DNA of 44,750 nt, taken from assembly GCA_016748015.1 (NCBI GenBank), contig JAAOMT010000638.1, positions 145,537 to 190,286 on the forward strand. Reading direction: 5' to 3'. The translations under genes were made by a program, and so were the position numbers. Origin of the DNA: Geosiphon pyriformis. Taxonomy: Eukaryota; Glomeromycota; Glomeromycetes; Archaeosporales; Geosiphonaceae. The stretch's first letter is position 1; each line of letters starts with the position of its first letter. Shown piece by piece: positions 10,230 to 21,222 of this stretch. The notes beneath the pieces were generated by a model. It searched no databases and had not been told where the DNA came from. It was given only the letters and a program-made list of their open reading frames with translations.

Positions 10230-11645
10230 TTAATGGTTTTGGTAGTATCTAAAAAAAAATTATTTATAATTTAAGATTATTAAAGTAAATAATCTCTATT
10301 TTAATATTTAATACTACTGCAAAAATAAAAATAACTTAAGTTAAAACTGTGTTGGTTTTATTAATATAAAATTGATTATTAAAAACAATATTATTATTTT
10401 TTATATAAAGTTTGTACTTTAAATTGAACTTGTTAAATTTTTCTATTTTATTTTTTTATTTTATTACTTTTAAGATTGTAAAGTTTGTTTTAGTTTTTAA
10501 ATTTGTTTTTATTTCTGCTATTATTGTGTTTTATAATATTTTTCAAAAGTTTTTATTAATTATATCAAAAATATTTTTGATGTTTTTGGTAAAATTTTTG
10601 ATATTAAGTTAAAATTAACTGGTTAATAACAATATGTTATTGTTTAATTTATATTTCTCAAAGTTTCTGTTGCTGTTTTTATCTATTTATTAATTTAAAA
10701 AAAACCAGTATTAAAATATTTTTTTTTACTAATTAAAAGAAAGTTATTATTTTTTAAAATATTTTTAAGCCAAGTTAATTAATTTTTTTAATTATCCTGT
10801 TTTTAAAATTAGTAACATATTTTATTTTTTCAGCTATTTAAGTTTAATTATTGTTAAAAATATATGATTTTATATTTAAATTTAAGAAATCTTTTGATAT
10901 TTAAAAAAAAGCCAAATTTATAAATTTTTTATTCGTTAGCATTGCTATAAATATTAAAATCTAACTATTTAATTATTAATTATAAGATTACTTTTTTCTG
11001 TTTACTTAAGCTTTTTTTTAAATTTTTATTAAAATTAAAATTTTTGTAAATCAACTGATTGGTTTGTTGTTTTATATTAAAGCTGCTGCCTTTCTTATTT
11101 TTTATTTTAAATAATAGTGTTAAAATACTATAAGCTTTTTTGAAATCTTTACTATATAAGTTATTTTATTTAATTAAATTTGTGTATAACTTATTGGCTT
11201 TTTAATAAATTTGGTTATGTTTTTATTAATTGTAAAAAAAATTTAATTTAATGATTAATGTGTGGATGTTTTTTTAAAAAACTAAACAGTGGGTTATTTT
11301 TTTGGTTGCAAAAAAAATTTAGAATAAATTTGGTACTGGTTTTTTAATGATAGAAATATGAATAATAAAGAAAGTTTTTTTGTAAATAAAGATATTTTTG
11401 GTTAATTAATAATTTTTTGGACTTTTAAAGCTCTAATATTAAAAAATAAAAAAAACCAGATTTCGATTAATTAAATTCATTAAAAATATTGATTAATTAA
11501 ACAAAATAAAAGCACAGAGTTTGTTTTTTTATCTAATTTAGAGTAGTTTTAATTGGTTTAGATGGTTAATCACATGTTATTTGTGGTGTAATCCATGTTT
11601 CATATATGATAATTGAGTTGTATAATATAGTTATTAGATAAATTA
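10230..11645 (+). mobile_element. Unclassified repeat element, copy 2 (plus strand, heavily decayed)
   Basis: This is a plus-strand counterpart of the minus-strand copy at 7.6-9.3 kb. Matching blocks occur in the same order: GGTAGTATCT near 10250, ACTTTTAAGATTGTAAA near 10466, a polyT/AATTAAAAG block near 10720-10760, AAAGCTGCTGCC at 11081 and the tail near 11545-11645. The ORF of copy 1 survives only as closed, AT-saturated sequence; the 66-residue ORF at 10412-10612 lies in the element's 5' noncoding part and is not a gene. In the tail most differences from copy 1 are C-to-T or G-to-A (TGGCCC against TGGTTT, TTGGTCACATG against TTAATCACATG). Confidence 0.45.
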
Positions 11646-11901
11646 CATTTGTAGAATGACCCAAGTGGTGGTTTAATGTTGAGCAATATATATATATATT
11701 GGTATAATATATATTTTTAATATAATTATTATTTTTAATTTGGATTTAAATTATTGAGTTTTTAAATAGGAATAATGTTAAAGGCTTATTTTTTCAATGT
11801 GTCATTTTAGAATTTTCAATGGAAAAATATTATTTTAACTGGTTTATTTTTAAACAAAAAGTTTTTTGTGTTGTCATTAGTAGAAAAAGAGCTATTTATT
11901 C

Positions 11902-11903
<2 letters not shown>

Positions 11904-11958
<55 letters not shown>

Positions 11959-11972
11959 GTATTATTATTATT
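11904..11972. repeat. (ATT)n microsatellite
   Basis: About 18 uninterrupted ATT units to 11958, then GT, then four more. A 61-residue plus-strand ORF running through it encodes an isoleucine tract and is not a gene. Confidence 0.95.
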
Positions 11973-12641
11973 GTGTAATCAATATGCCGTATCATATCTT
12001 TTAATATAATTTGACTTCTCGAATATCCAAAGGCTTTTTTACCGCCTTGTATGTGGTTTTTAAAAATATATATTTATGTAGTGCAATCAAGGCTAACTTA
12101 GATGAAGAACCTGAGTTGGCAGTTTCAGGGCTTTTGACAGAATAAATAAGGAATAGAGGGATTTAAGAGTATAGACGTTTTAATAAGTGAAAATTCATTA
12201 ATATTAGTGTGGCAGAATATCAAGTTTCAAACATAGATCCTTTGATCTTTGCTCTCCGTTTTTCGTTCATTTAAAAGAACATAAATATTAATATATAACA
12301 AATGGTCATTGTAATAGTCTCTTTCTATGCTAGTTGCTAATTTGAAGGAGCATAGTAAAGAATTATGGTTAAATTATTCGACTTTTTCAACGCGATGAGG
12401 TAAAAAGTTGATATCGTTTGTATGGGTTTCAACTCTCTTTGAGCCGACTAGTTTAAATATTAATAAACGTAGTATTTTTTAAAAGAGAGAACACTAAACA
12501 GAGAAATAATTACCCAAATATAATTTTTTGAAAAAACTTCACTCAATTCATAGGGTTAAGTTAGCTAAATATTTGAAAAATATAAAAAAGTCAATATTAA
12601 TTACTATTTTTTATGGAAAGAATTCTTGGCCTTTATTTATA
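11973..12641. other. Intergenic, no supportable gene
   Basis: Base composition is less extreme than in the preceding 3 kb, but no open frame or RNA gene can be supported. Confidence 0.5.
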
Positions 12642-12900
12642 TTAAAAATTACCCACATTTCTAAAACATAACATCTTCTGAAAGATATTAAGATGGGCTC
12701 CGTCTTCTTTTCCATCAAATTTATTTCTTGTATAGCTTGCAATTGATATAATTGCATAATATCCAACATCAAGAAATGTTTCGATAAGAAAAAAACCTAA
12801 AAAAGCATTTAATTCATCAGAAATGTGCTTCGCTATCTAATGTCTTGCTAAATGATTAGGCAGATCCAAAGTATTGAACCTTTGATGAAATAGAAATATA
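12642..12900 (-). pseudogene. Relic of an unidentified protein-coding gene
   Basis: On the minus strand one frame reads IAKHISDELNAF, LIETFLDVGYYAIISIASYT and NKFDGKEDGAHLNIFQKML before a stop at 12644-12642. The same frame continues upstream of a single TAG (12839-12837) with RFNTLDLPNHLARH. Amino-acid make-up and codon use look like a real globular protein rather than AT-rich noise, but no start codon, splice sites or partner exons are evident. I do not recognise the family. It could be a gene fragment, an exon with decayed splice sites or part of a transposon protein. Confidence 0.35.
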
Positions 12901-13156
12901 TATATTTTCGTTTTATCATACATTGTTTAAAAAGCTCGAATTCGAATAAATAAAAAACAAAAATATCAGTAATAATCTGACTTTTCGTAAATAATCTATA
13001 AACATCTTAGTGTAGATAAACCCCTACTTCCGACTACGGGAAAGAGTTGCACCGGTTAATAAATAACTCTTTTTGGAATTAATCATATGACCTAACTAAT
13101 AAGTTAGATCACTGTCGGTCAAGATATCATATTGTCAATAGTTATCATCTCCCTCA

Positions 13157-14770
13157 ATGGAAACTGCTCGTGAAAAAGGAAACAAGAAATTCAAGGAAGG
13201 TGATTACTTGGCTGCAAGAGAGCAATACACTTTGGCTCTTGCCCTTTCACCCCAGGATCCTTTATTATGGTCTAATCGAGCGGCTTCACATCTAAAAGCT
13301 GGATTTCCGGAACTTGCTATCGTTGATGCCAAAAAGGCTGAAACTCTCTTGTTAAAAAGAGGCGCAGCCAAAGATACGCTTTTTTTTAAAATTAAATATC
13401 GATACTCAGAAGCAGCAGCCGCTTTAGGCGTCTACGAACATGCTGCAGAAAAATTGGATGCTGTTTTGAAAGAGAAGAATATTGGAAATATTATAACAAA
13501 TCTGGATATAAAGCTTTACAAACAAAAGAGAAAAGAGTATCGTGAGAAAGCTGCTAAACAAAAGATTATAGCTGAACAAAGAATAGAGAACCAGTCTAGT
13601 CTCCAGAATCTTTTATACGATCCACTAACTCATTTAATGAGTATGGGTTCATTCGCCTCCACTGGTTGCTATCCTTGGGATACGAGAACTCGTAATCGAA
13701 TGTCAAAAAAGACCATTCAGCGACTTCAACGTGATCTTGATCTTCTGAGTGAAAAAAAACTTTTGTCCATTGAGAAAATTGAATTCACATCATCGGTAAA
13801 AGATAATTCAGTCACAATGGTACCTGGAAATCCACAACTTGGAATATTTGCAGCCACTGATATTTTGAAGGACACAACAATCCTTGAGGAGGATCCGTTT
13901 ATCACAGCTCATAACTATTTCCAAGATGTTTGTGATTTCTGCCTTATCCCTCTATTACCAGAAGAGAATTATCGATGTGAAAATAATACTGCCTGCATTG
14001 AGGTTTGGTGTGGAGCAAAATGTTTTTGCGCTGCAAAAGAGCTCTATCATCGTCCTTTATGTGGCAAGATTGAATCTCAAACGGACCCAATTATTAGCTA
14101 TACCCAAAAATGTTTTTCTACTCGGTGTCTTACAAGGTTAGGTGTCTTGAAAATTTTTGCTATTGCAAGAACGCGTAATATTTGCCCATTGGATATCTCA
14201 GAAATTGGACATTTGACTCGCCTCACAGCACCTCAAAACGTAATGAATGGAAAATGGCCTTGGCTTCAGAACTTTGTCCCACACTATGATCATACGCTCA
14301 AAATCTTGGATATCAATCCATACGATTTGCGATATGATTTTTGGATATATCTTACTTGTTTTTCTATATTTGATGCTAACTCTTTCGGTCATATGCACCC
14401 CGTTTTGAAGAGACCACATTCCTCATGGTTAAATCAAATTATCTCCCTCATCAATCATTCTTGTGAGCCAAACACACAAGATGAAGAAATTTTTTCTGAT
14501 CGCGAAGATTTTATTGATCAAAACAAACGTGGCACTCGCGCTCATAGCTGCAGACAACGACTGAAGGCGGCCAGAGATATTAAAAAAGGAGAGCAAATCT
14601 TTATTTCCTATTGTGAAACAGGAGCAAATAAGATAGTTCGGTTTAAAAATCTCATGCAGCAGTTTGGATTCGAGTGCAGTTGTTCACTTTGTGAACGTGA
14701 GTCACCAAAAACCTGGATCCTTTCAAGGGGCTTGACCAGCACTTATGAGCATGTTCAATACACAGAATGA
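13157..14770 (+). CDS. TPR-SET domain protein, putative lysine methyltransferase (SMYD-like)
   Basis: One intronless reading frame of 537 residues. Residues 1-105 form a tetratricopeptide region (ARE-KGNKKFKEGDYLAARE, then LWSNRAASHLKAG), normally a protein-docking module. From about 223 a split SET domain begins (NPQLGIFAATDILKDTTILEEDPF). It is interrupted by a Cys/His cluster at 259-302 (C259, C262, C274, C280, C285, C289, C291, H298, C302) in the position of the SMYD MYND-type zinc finger. SET then resumes with NHSC (433-436) and GEQIFISYC (478-486), which form the S-adenosylmethionine/lysine channel. A post-SET Zn site follows (C507-x-C509-x2-C512). All signature residues are present, so catalysis is plausible; the substrate (histone or other protein lysine) is unknown. 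The ATG is the first in frame with a G at +4. Codon use is much less AT-biased than the flanks. Confidence 0.92.
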   Translation: METAREKGNKKFKEGDYLAAREQYTLALALSPQDPLLWSNRAASHLKAGFPELAIVDAKKAETLLLKRGAAKDTLFFKIKYRYSEAAAALGVYEHAAEKLDAVLKEKNIGNIITNLDIKLYKQKRKEYREKAAKQKIIAEQRIENQSSLQNLLYDPLTHLMSMGSFASTGCYPWDTRTRNRMSKKTIQRLQRDLDLLSEKKLLSIEKIEFTSSVKDNSVTMVPGNPQLGIFAATDILKDTTILEEDPFITAHNYFQDVCDFCLIPLLPEENYRCENNTACIEVWCGAKCFCAAKELYHRPLCGKIESQTDPIISYTQKCFSTRCLTRLGVLKIFAIARTRNICPLDISEIGHLTRLTAPQNVMNGKWPWLQNFVPHYDHTLKILDINPYDLRYDFWIYLTCFSIFDANSFGHMHPVLKRPHSSWLNQIISLINHSCEPNTQDEEIFSDREDFIDQNKRGTRAHSCRQRLKAARDIKKGEQIFISYCETGANKIVRFKNLMQQFGFECSCSLCERESPKTWILSRGLTSTYEHVQYTE

Positions 14771-16377
14771 ATTTTCTTCAAAGTATATATTTTTGCATGG
14801 GATGAATTTGTCCTTGGACTAAAATAAAAGGTCAAATAACCTGATTATTTACCACAAAATCTGATTATGATCTTTCTTGTGATACTAGATTTTACAATAT
14901 CTATTCTTAGTTAAGTGTTGGTAAGAAGAATAAGGAAAATTTTTTGCCCAGAAACATTTGGTCGATACATCAAATCCATGTGATGCTATTTGTAAGATTT
15001 GCGATTCCATTTTTAGTCAAAACAGTTATAAATGGTAAAAATTGAATTTACAATTTTTGGATGAACTTTCATTCATAATTGCTAATTATTATGCAAAAAA
15101 AAATAAAGTTTGACAAAGTTTAGTATTTGAAGAAAAGATTATGTTATTAATTATTTTAATTTCTTATTAATTTAACTATTATAATTAATACCAAAATTTG
15201 ATTATATATTACCAAATCAGAAAAACAATTTGCTTTAACTATATTTTTTAAAATTTATAACAATATAAAATATAATTTTTAAAATAAAATAACTTGAATT
15301 AAAAAAATTATAATATTTATACAATTTAAAACAAAATTTTTAAAAAGACATTTTTACTGTTTAATAATGTATTTTTACAATAAATTTATTTTAAAATATT
15401 GGTTGTAATTAAACCACTTATATAATAATGAATAATATCTTTTTTCACTTCAATAATATTTTGCTCTAACAGAATTATTTAATGAATGTTAATTTAAAAC
15501 TTAATAAACTATAATAATAATAATAGTTTTTAATTAATTTATAAGAAAAAAACTTATTATTCCATAATCAAATAATTAGTGTATGATTTAAACTAATAAG
15601 TAAATATTTTATCAATGATTATTTTGTTTGAACGTTCAAAATATTATGTTACTTATTAGTTTTTGTTAATTTTGTTATATAATTTGCCATTATATATTTT
15701 CATTATTTTAATTGTGCATTTCATCAATTTTTCTGATTTTCAATTAAATAGAAAAAAAAATTTATTAGGCTAAATTTCAAAAATATACAAACACAATGAT
15801 GATAATAAATAACTATAGTTTTAATTTTTTATATTATATTCAGACATTTTCCAAATTTTCCATAAAACAATCTTGATTAATTCTTATGTACACAAGTTTG
15901 AAATATATTATTCCGATGAATTAAACATTTGATAGAAAATCTATTATATAAAATACCTCATTTTTATGGTTTAAATAATTTTATGATCACATTATAAAAA
16001 AATTAAAAATTAAAAACAGTAAATTAAACCAAAATCTTTTCAAACTATTTAAAATTTAAATAATTCTGCTACAAAACACGCAATGCAAAACTTTTGGAAA
16101 TGGTATGAAACAAAAATATTGATGCGCTATTTCTATACAGAATAAGTCGATTAGCACTTAAATTTAATAGTCACATCTTTGAAATTTTTCAAAAAAATAA
16201 ACAATAAGGTTCGTTTTAATTTGACCTTGAACATATCGATTGGAAAGTCGTTTCCTGTTTTTCAATATTTCCATTTTGATATTGGTTTATGGCAAAAAAT
16301 AGTTAGAACTGAGCAAAGAATGGCTAATGAATCAAAAAATTTGGTATAGAAACAATAATTGGTATTTTTTCTTAAAG
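14771..16377. other. AT-rich intergenic region
   Basis: From about 15.0 to 16.1 kb the sequence is nearly all A/T. No ORF beyond chance length, no RNA gene and no clear terminal repeats were seen. Confidence 0.6.
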
Positions 16378-16745
16378 CTATTTTGGAGTACTTGAATAAA
16401 TATCTTTTTCAAAAATAACAAAGTTGTCGAATAAAATTTTAAGCCAATTTGATGGAATGGTTCTCCTTGGAACTTTCGATGAGGAGAGGACATACTTGGA
16501 CAGAATAGCAATGTAGTCAATCATTGAATGCTCATCCCGGATAGTTCGTTTGGTGACTTCGAGCCATGCTTTGATTCCGTGGGTGGCCAGGACGATGAAT
16601 ATTCAAAAGATAGCCGTTTTTCGAAAAGCGCAACGTAACGTTGACAGGAGCAAAGGGAACACCATTTACTTTGCCAATTTTGGTTGTTCTGTTGCATTGT
16701 CGTGACCGTCTCCCCAAAAGTACTTAATGGATTTACGGTTCAAAT
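16378..16745 (-). pseudogene. Coding-like relic of an unidentified gene
   Basis: The minus strand has an open stretch of 74 codons (16602-16378) including VLATHGIKAWLEVTKRTI, DEHSMIDYIAILSKYVL and VPRRTIPSNWLKILFDNF, ending in TAG. Third positions are unusually rich in G/C for this window. The same frame continues upstream through two stops (TGA at 16605-16603 and a TAA) into IKYFWGDGHDNATEQPKLAK. The other two frames are also partly open, so the true frame is not certain. The TAA overlaps a possible GTAAAT donor, so an intron is an alternative to decay. No family recognised. Confidence 0.35.
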
Positions 16746-18773
16746 TTACAGGGTTAGAATGCATTTAAAAAGTGAAAAATGGGTGTTGGTGAGAATAAAT
16801 AGGAGTTTGTGGAAGCAAAAATAAAATTTACGCGTCGACCTTTTTTAGAAGAAGGGCGGTAACGCGACAAATTTTGCTAACGGTATTGCCTTCATTGCAC
16901 TTCAAATATTTTTTCAAAAATAGTTTCACCTTTTGGAAATTTTTGATCGCAATAAAAATTGACAATAATTTTTATCAATCACCAAATTTAAGTTTTGATG
17001 CTCAATATTGAATTTGTGAATTCATACGCAAAAATAAATTTCCAAATTTTTCTGATTTTCTTAAATGAATTATGTGATTTTAAAATAACATAATGCAATT
17101 TAATGCTTTCATTTAAATAATAACGAAATTCAAGTTCGGCCAAAATTAGAAAACACTCCACCATTAGCATTGCTTCAATTATTTTCTAGAGTACAGCAAA
17201 AGGTCGAACGGAAAATCAAAACAGATCTGTTGGTGTATCCCCACTATCCTTTAGATTCGATACAGGTGATCCTTGGATTTTAAGAAAGAATTAGCAAACT
17301 TCTGATGTAACCCACTCAACGCCTGCGATTGTTTAGCATTAGAAATCTTGTATGTATTGCTTTTTTTAAACCTTTCAAAACGCAGGTGATTTGAAATTGC
17401 TCACTAAATGCTATATATCAAAGGACAGAATTATTCTTAAGAAGGATCCATATCTTGTGTTCAATATATGTTTGAACGAAAGCTATTATTCCTGCATATT
17501 GAAAGTATTGATGTTTAAAAGAAACATTTTCAAATTAGCCAAACATGGTTTAATATATTTGTCAATCCTAAAGTTATCAAGCAGCAATGGAGTTTATCGT
17601 CATCCAACATTTAATAAGATTCCTTGCGGGATCAAATACATTTATTTTACAAAAACTCTTTAATTGTGAAAACACCAAAACTTTTTCATTAGAAACATTT
17701 GATGCGTTACAAAGCGTCTCAACTAATGATACGCGGAAAAATGGAGATATGTCAATTTTTATGCAAATAGTTTTGGCTGTGTTGATGAAACTCGAATGCT
17801 CCAATTCTCCAAAAATCTACATGTAAAGAATCAATAACAACCAAAAAAATAAACTTGTAAAGAAAATTCTCAAGAATGAAAAAAAATTATTTTTAAATTG
17901 ATGAAATTTTAGGGAAAAGAATCTTTTATAAGACGTTCATCACATAATTTTTAGTTGGCAACACAGAACAGTTAAAAAATAATCCATTGCAATCGTTATC
18001 TTATTCCTCGACGGAATTTTAAACAGTTAGTTTTGGTAAGATTAGTTTTAGTCTTTGCCATTATTATCAAGCAATATAATCAAAAAGAATTTTATTTTCT
18101 TAAATGCAACTATTCACAGTTAAAATTTTTCTATTAAAATACGTTCAGGTTTTTCAGCTAGATAATAATCTTTGATACTGATAAGCCAAAACAAGCTCGA
18201 TTTTTGAAATTCCTGTGTTTGTTTTTTCTGGGTTTTCCCTTTTTTATAAACAAACAATGAATTGCATGTTTCAATAAACATTTTGGTTATTAATATTTTT
18301 CGGTATCTAAATAAATTCCAACGCATGTATAATAAATAATAAACGTTTCAACTATATAGTTTTGTCTTATGAATTAAAAAGGTTGAGACGTTTATTATAT
18401 GTGCCACCATTTTATGATTCATTTAAAATTGAATGATAAACAGGTCAAACTTGGAACAACTTGCAGTGAAATACTTGATTCAAATGACTAAAATTTTGAA
18501 GTAAAAAATTTACATAGAAATGACAACGATAAACTGTATAATTCATTAGGATAGGGTTAAAGTTTTCGCATTTTTTTGATAAAGGGATCCCGAAAATAAG
18601 AAAGTTTTAAAATTACGAAAATTGTAAAACGAATATAGTCATGGGAAAAAGCGTGTAAAGTCCATATCAAGAGAACCTTTAACAAGCATGTTACATCACA
18701 TACATCGTCGCTCATTTAAAGAAATTTTCTTAAACTCTAATGTTTGAAAACCTGGTAATATAAACTTGAATCA
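16746..18773. other. Intergenic region with unassigned small ORFs
   Basis: ORFs at 16988-17170 (minus), 17391-17663 and 17587-17826 (plus), 17577-17804 (minus) and 18120-18326 (minus) overlap each other and carry no recognisable domain. The 79-residue plus ORF at 17587-17826 has the most protein-like composition but no exon partners. No RNA gene seen. Confidence 0.4.
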
Positions 18774-21222
18774 CTACGATGCGACATCTAAAGCCGCTTT
18801 TGAGGCATCGTTCAATGCTTCTCCCAAAGTAAGATGAAAGAATTTTTTTGAAGATTGTTGTACGTGAATGTTAGGTTCTGGTTTTTCTCTAATGTTGGCA
18901 TTGGTAGCCATTTCTACGTCAAGTTGTTTAGACATTTGTTCTTTTGATGTAGTTGATGTTGATTGTGAGTCATTATGACCGCCAATATTTACATTTCCAT
19001 CAATTGAATCGAAGCCACCGGCTATTAAAGCATCTTGAATTTTTTGGTCCAACAAATTGGCAAAATGAAACTCCACCAAGTGCCCAGAATATTTATTTAA
19101 AGCATTTCGAATGTCTATTAAAGATTGTACACCAGTAGAATCGATGATACCGACTGCTGAAAAGTCAAATACAGCAGCTTTTAGTCTTGGTAAAGTAGCA
19201 TTGGCAGCTTCATCATCATTTCGTTTAACACCAGCGTCATTCCATGGACGATCTCCTTTCTTTTCTGCTCTTTTGAAATAACTTCTTGTTTTTACCTTTG
19301 CATAATCCACTATTTGATCCTCCAAGTAACTTGAATTAGGATAAGTCAGTGACTCGTCAAATCGAAATATTAAAACACCTTCAGGTGGATTTTGAGCATC
19401 GGGAAATGATGGATGGTGAAGGGCAACGTACGCATATCTAGGTGGTTGATCTGGACTAGATTTTTCCAGTAGCAAAAGTCCTAAAGATTCGAAACGAGGA
19501 CGAGCGATTCGCACAAGAAGCACCAGCAAAGCAAGACCAGTTGAAGCATAAATACCAACCTATTATTTACAAAAATTTGCAAGGGGTGAGACAGATTAAG
19601 GGAGACTCGGAAGCATTCAAAAATAAATAATACTTACTTCGACACTAAAAAAGTAAGTGAAGACAATACCAACAAAGAAAACCGCAAAATCCCAGACTAA
19701 AGGAAAAAATTGAATTTTTAAATTAGTTTCCTCATTTTATAATATTCATAAAGTAAAAGCTTATCAAACCAACTTACATTGTATCTTCCAAAGACTTTTT
19801 ATATATTCAGGCGGTGATAATAAATCCAGTACAGCATGTATAATCACAGCACTATGTTGATACAAGAAATTAGAAAAATACATCTTTAGTTCTATCTCAG
19901 TATAGACAATGAATGATTAAAAACTTACGCTAGAGATGAGTCAGGAATATAATAGAAAGCAGGAGTCAAGATATATAGAGCAAGAATAACCAATGTGCCA
20001 GAGAAGATACCGGCAAGTGGGGTTCTAATACCAGATTTTGATGCGAGTGCACTGCGCGAGAAAGAACCAGTAGCCGGGTAAGCACCGAAGAATGACGAAA
20101 CGAAATTTGTGGTACCGATAGCAATCATCTCTTGACTTGGATTGACTATGAGCAAAATAGTTAGATATTATTTTCTAACATATTTAAATTATTTTATCAC
20201 AACTCACTTTTATAGTTGTTAATTCTTCCAAAACTTTTTGCAATTGCAACATGTTCCATTATTAATATGAGAACGATAATTGGAAGATATTCGCCAGTAG
20301 CACTTATCATCTGATGATTCAATGTGGGAACTTTGATAGCATCAAGACCAGAAGGCACCGTTTTTAGAACGGATATGGGAAGATTACTGGTATTACCAAT
20401 GATTGAGAATGAGATGAGCGTGGTTAAAAGAATGACCCCGATGTTTCTCATGATAGAGATAAAACTTATAGCTCGGTTCCATCTTGGATAACGTCTGCTG
20501 GAAATTTGACAACCATATTTGATCGTGTATAAAATAAGAAGTGATGATAATCCCATCACTGCATCAATTCGTGTTTTCTTGAGAGCGCCAAATGTATTAC
20601 TCAAGACGAGATAAGGTGCTTTTTTATTATCAATGTCTTTTATACCCAATAATTTCGGTATTTGACCAATCGCGATAGTAAAAGCAGAACCAGTAGAAAA
20701 ACCGGCAATTACGGGACTAGGAATAAAATCTACCAAGATACCAAGATGTAGAATACCAAGAGCAAAAGTGATCACACCGGCGATGAAAGTAATAGCACTA
20801 GCAATTTCAGGATTCGAGTATCCATAGCCCTCAATATCAAATTTTTTTTGAATTTTAATAATTGATTGACCAACTAAAAGTGACATTATAGCCGTAGGAC
20901 CTATCATGACATCCTTGGATGTGGCAAAGAGGGGATAAATACAGACACCGACAAAGGATGTGTAAAGACCATATTCTACAGGTAGTTCTGCAATTTTCGC
21001 GTAGCCCATACCCTGTGGAATGACCACTGCACCGATTGTAAGACCGGCAATAACATCGGCCGTGAGCCAGGTTAAATTATAACGACCGATCCAATTGATA
21101 ATTGGAAACAAAGATATTATGTATTCTTTGGCATAATAGGGTAAATGAGTAACTAAATCTTTTACTTTATCTTGAAAACATGGACGAGATTGCGTGTATA
21201 GATAATTAGAACTGTTAGACAT
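18774..21222 (-). CDS. SulP family sulfate permease with STAS domain (paralogue 1)
   Basis: Five exons on the minus strand: 21222-20208, 20145-19929, 19851-19778, 19696-19638, 19559-18774, giving 716 residues. Introns are 62, 77, 81 and 78 bp with GT donors (GTGAGT or GTAAGT) and AG acceptors; phases join cleanly, e.g. NNYK-I-NPSQEMIAIG across intron 1. The protein is a polytopic plasma-membrane proton/sulfate symporter. The first membrane block carries IGRYNLTWLTADVIAGLTIG (45-64) and the SulP signature region PQGMGYAKIAELPVEYGLYT (69-88) with the TSKDVMIGPTA turn. Exon 2 holds GAYPATGSFSRSAL. The cytoplasmic STAS domain (about 514-708) includes FDFSAVGIIDSTGVQSL (586-602). All family landmarks are present and no frame is broken. 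The start is the first ATG and matches that of paralogue 2. Transport of sulfate rather than another oxyanion is inferred from family. Confidence 0.93.

Noticed and set aside
10412-10612. 66-residue hydrophobic plus-strand ORF (Phe/Ile/Leu rich)
   Set aside because: Arises from T-rich DNA in the decayed element's 5' part; the matching region in copy 1 is not open.
14198-14419. Minus-strand ORF of 73 residues
   Set aside because: Antisense shadow of the SET gene.
17230-17330. GAGTGGGTTACATC and GTATCGAATC on the minus strand, suggesting a tRNA or SINE
   Set aside because: No cloverleaf stems can be drawn and the boxes are far from consensus.
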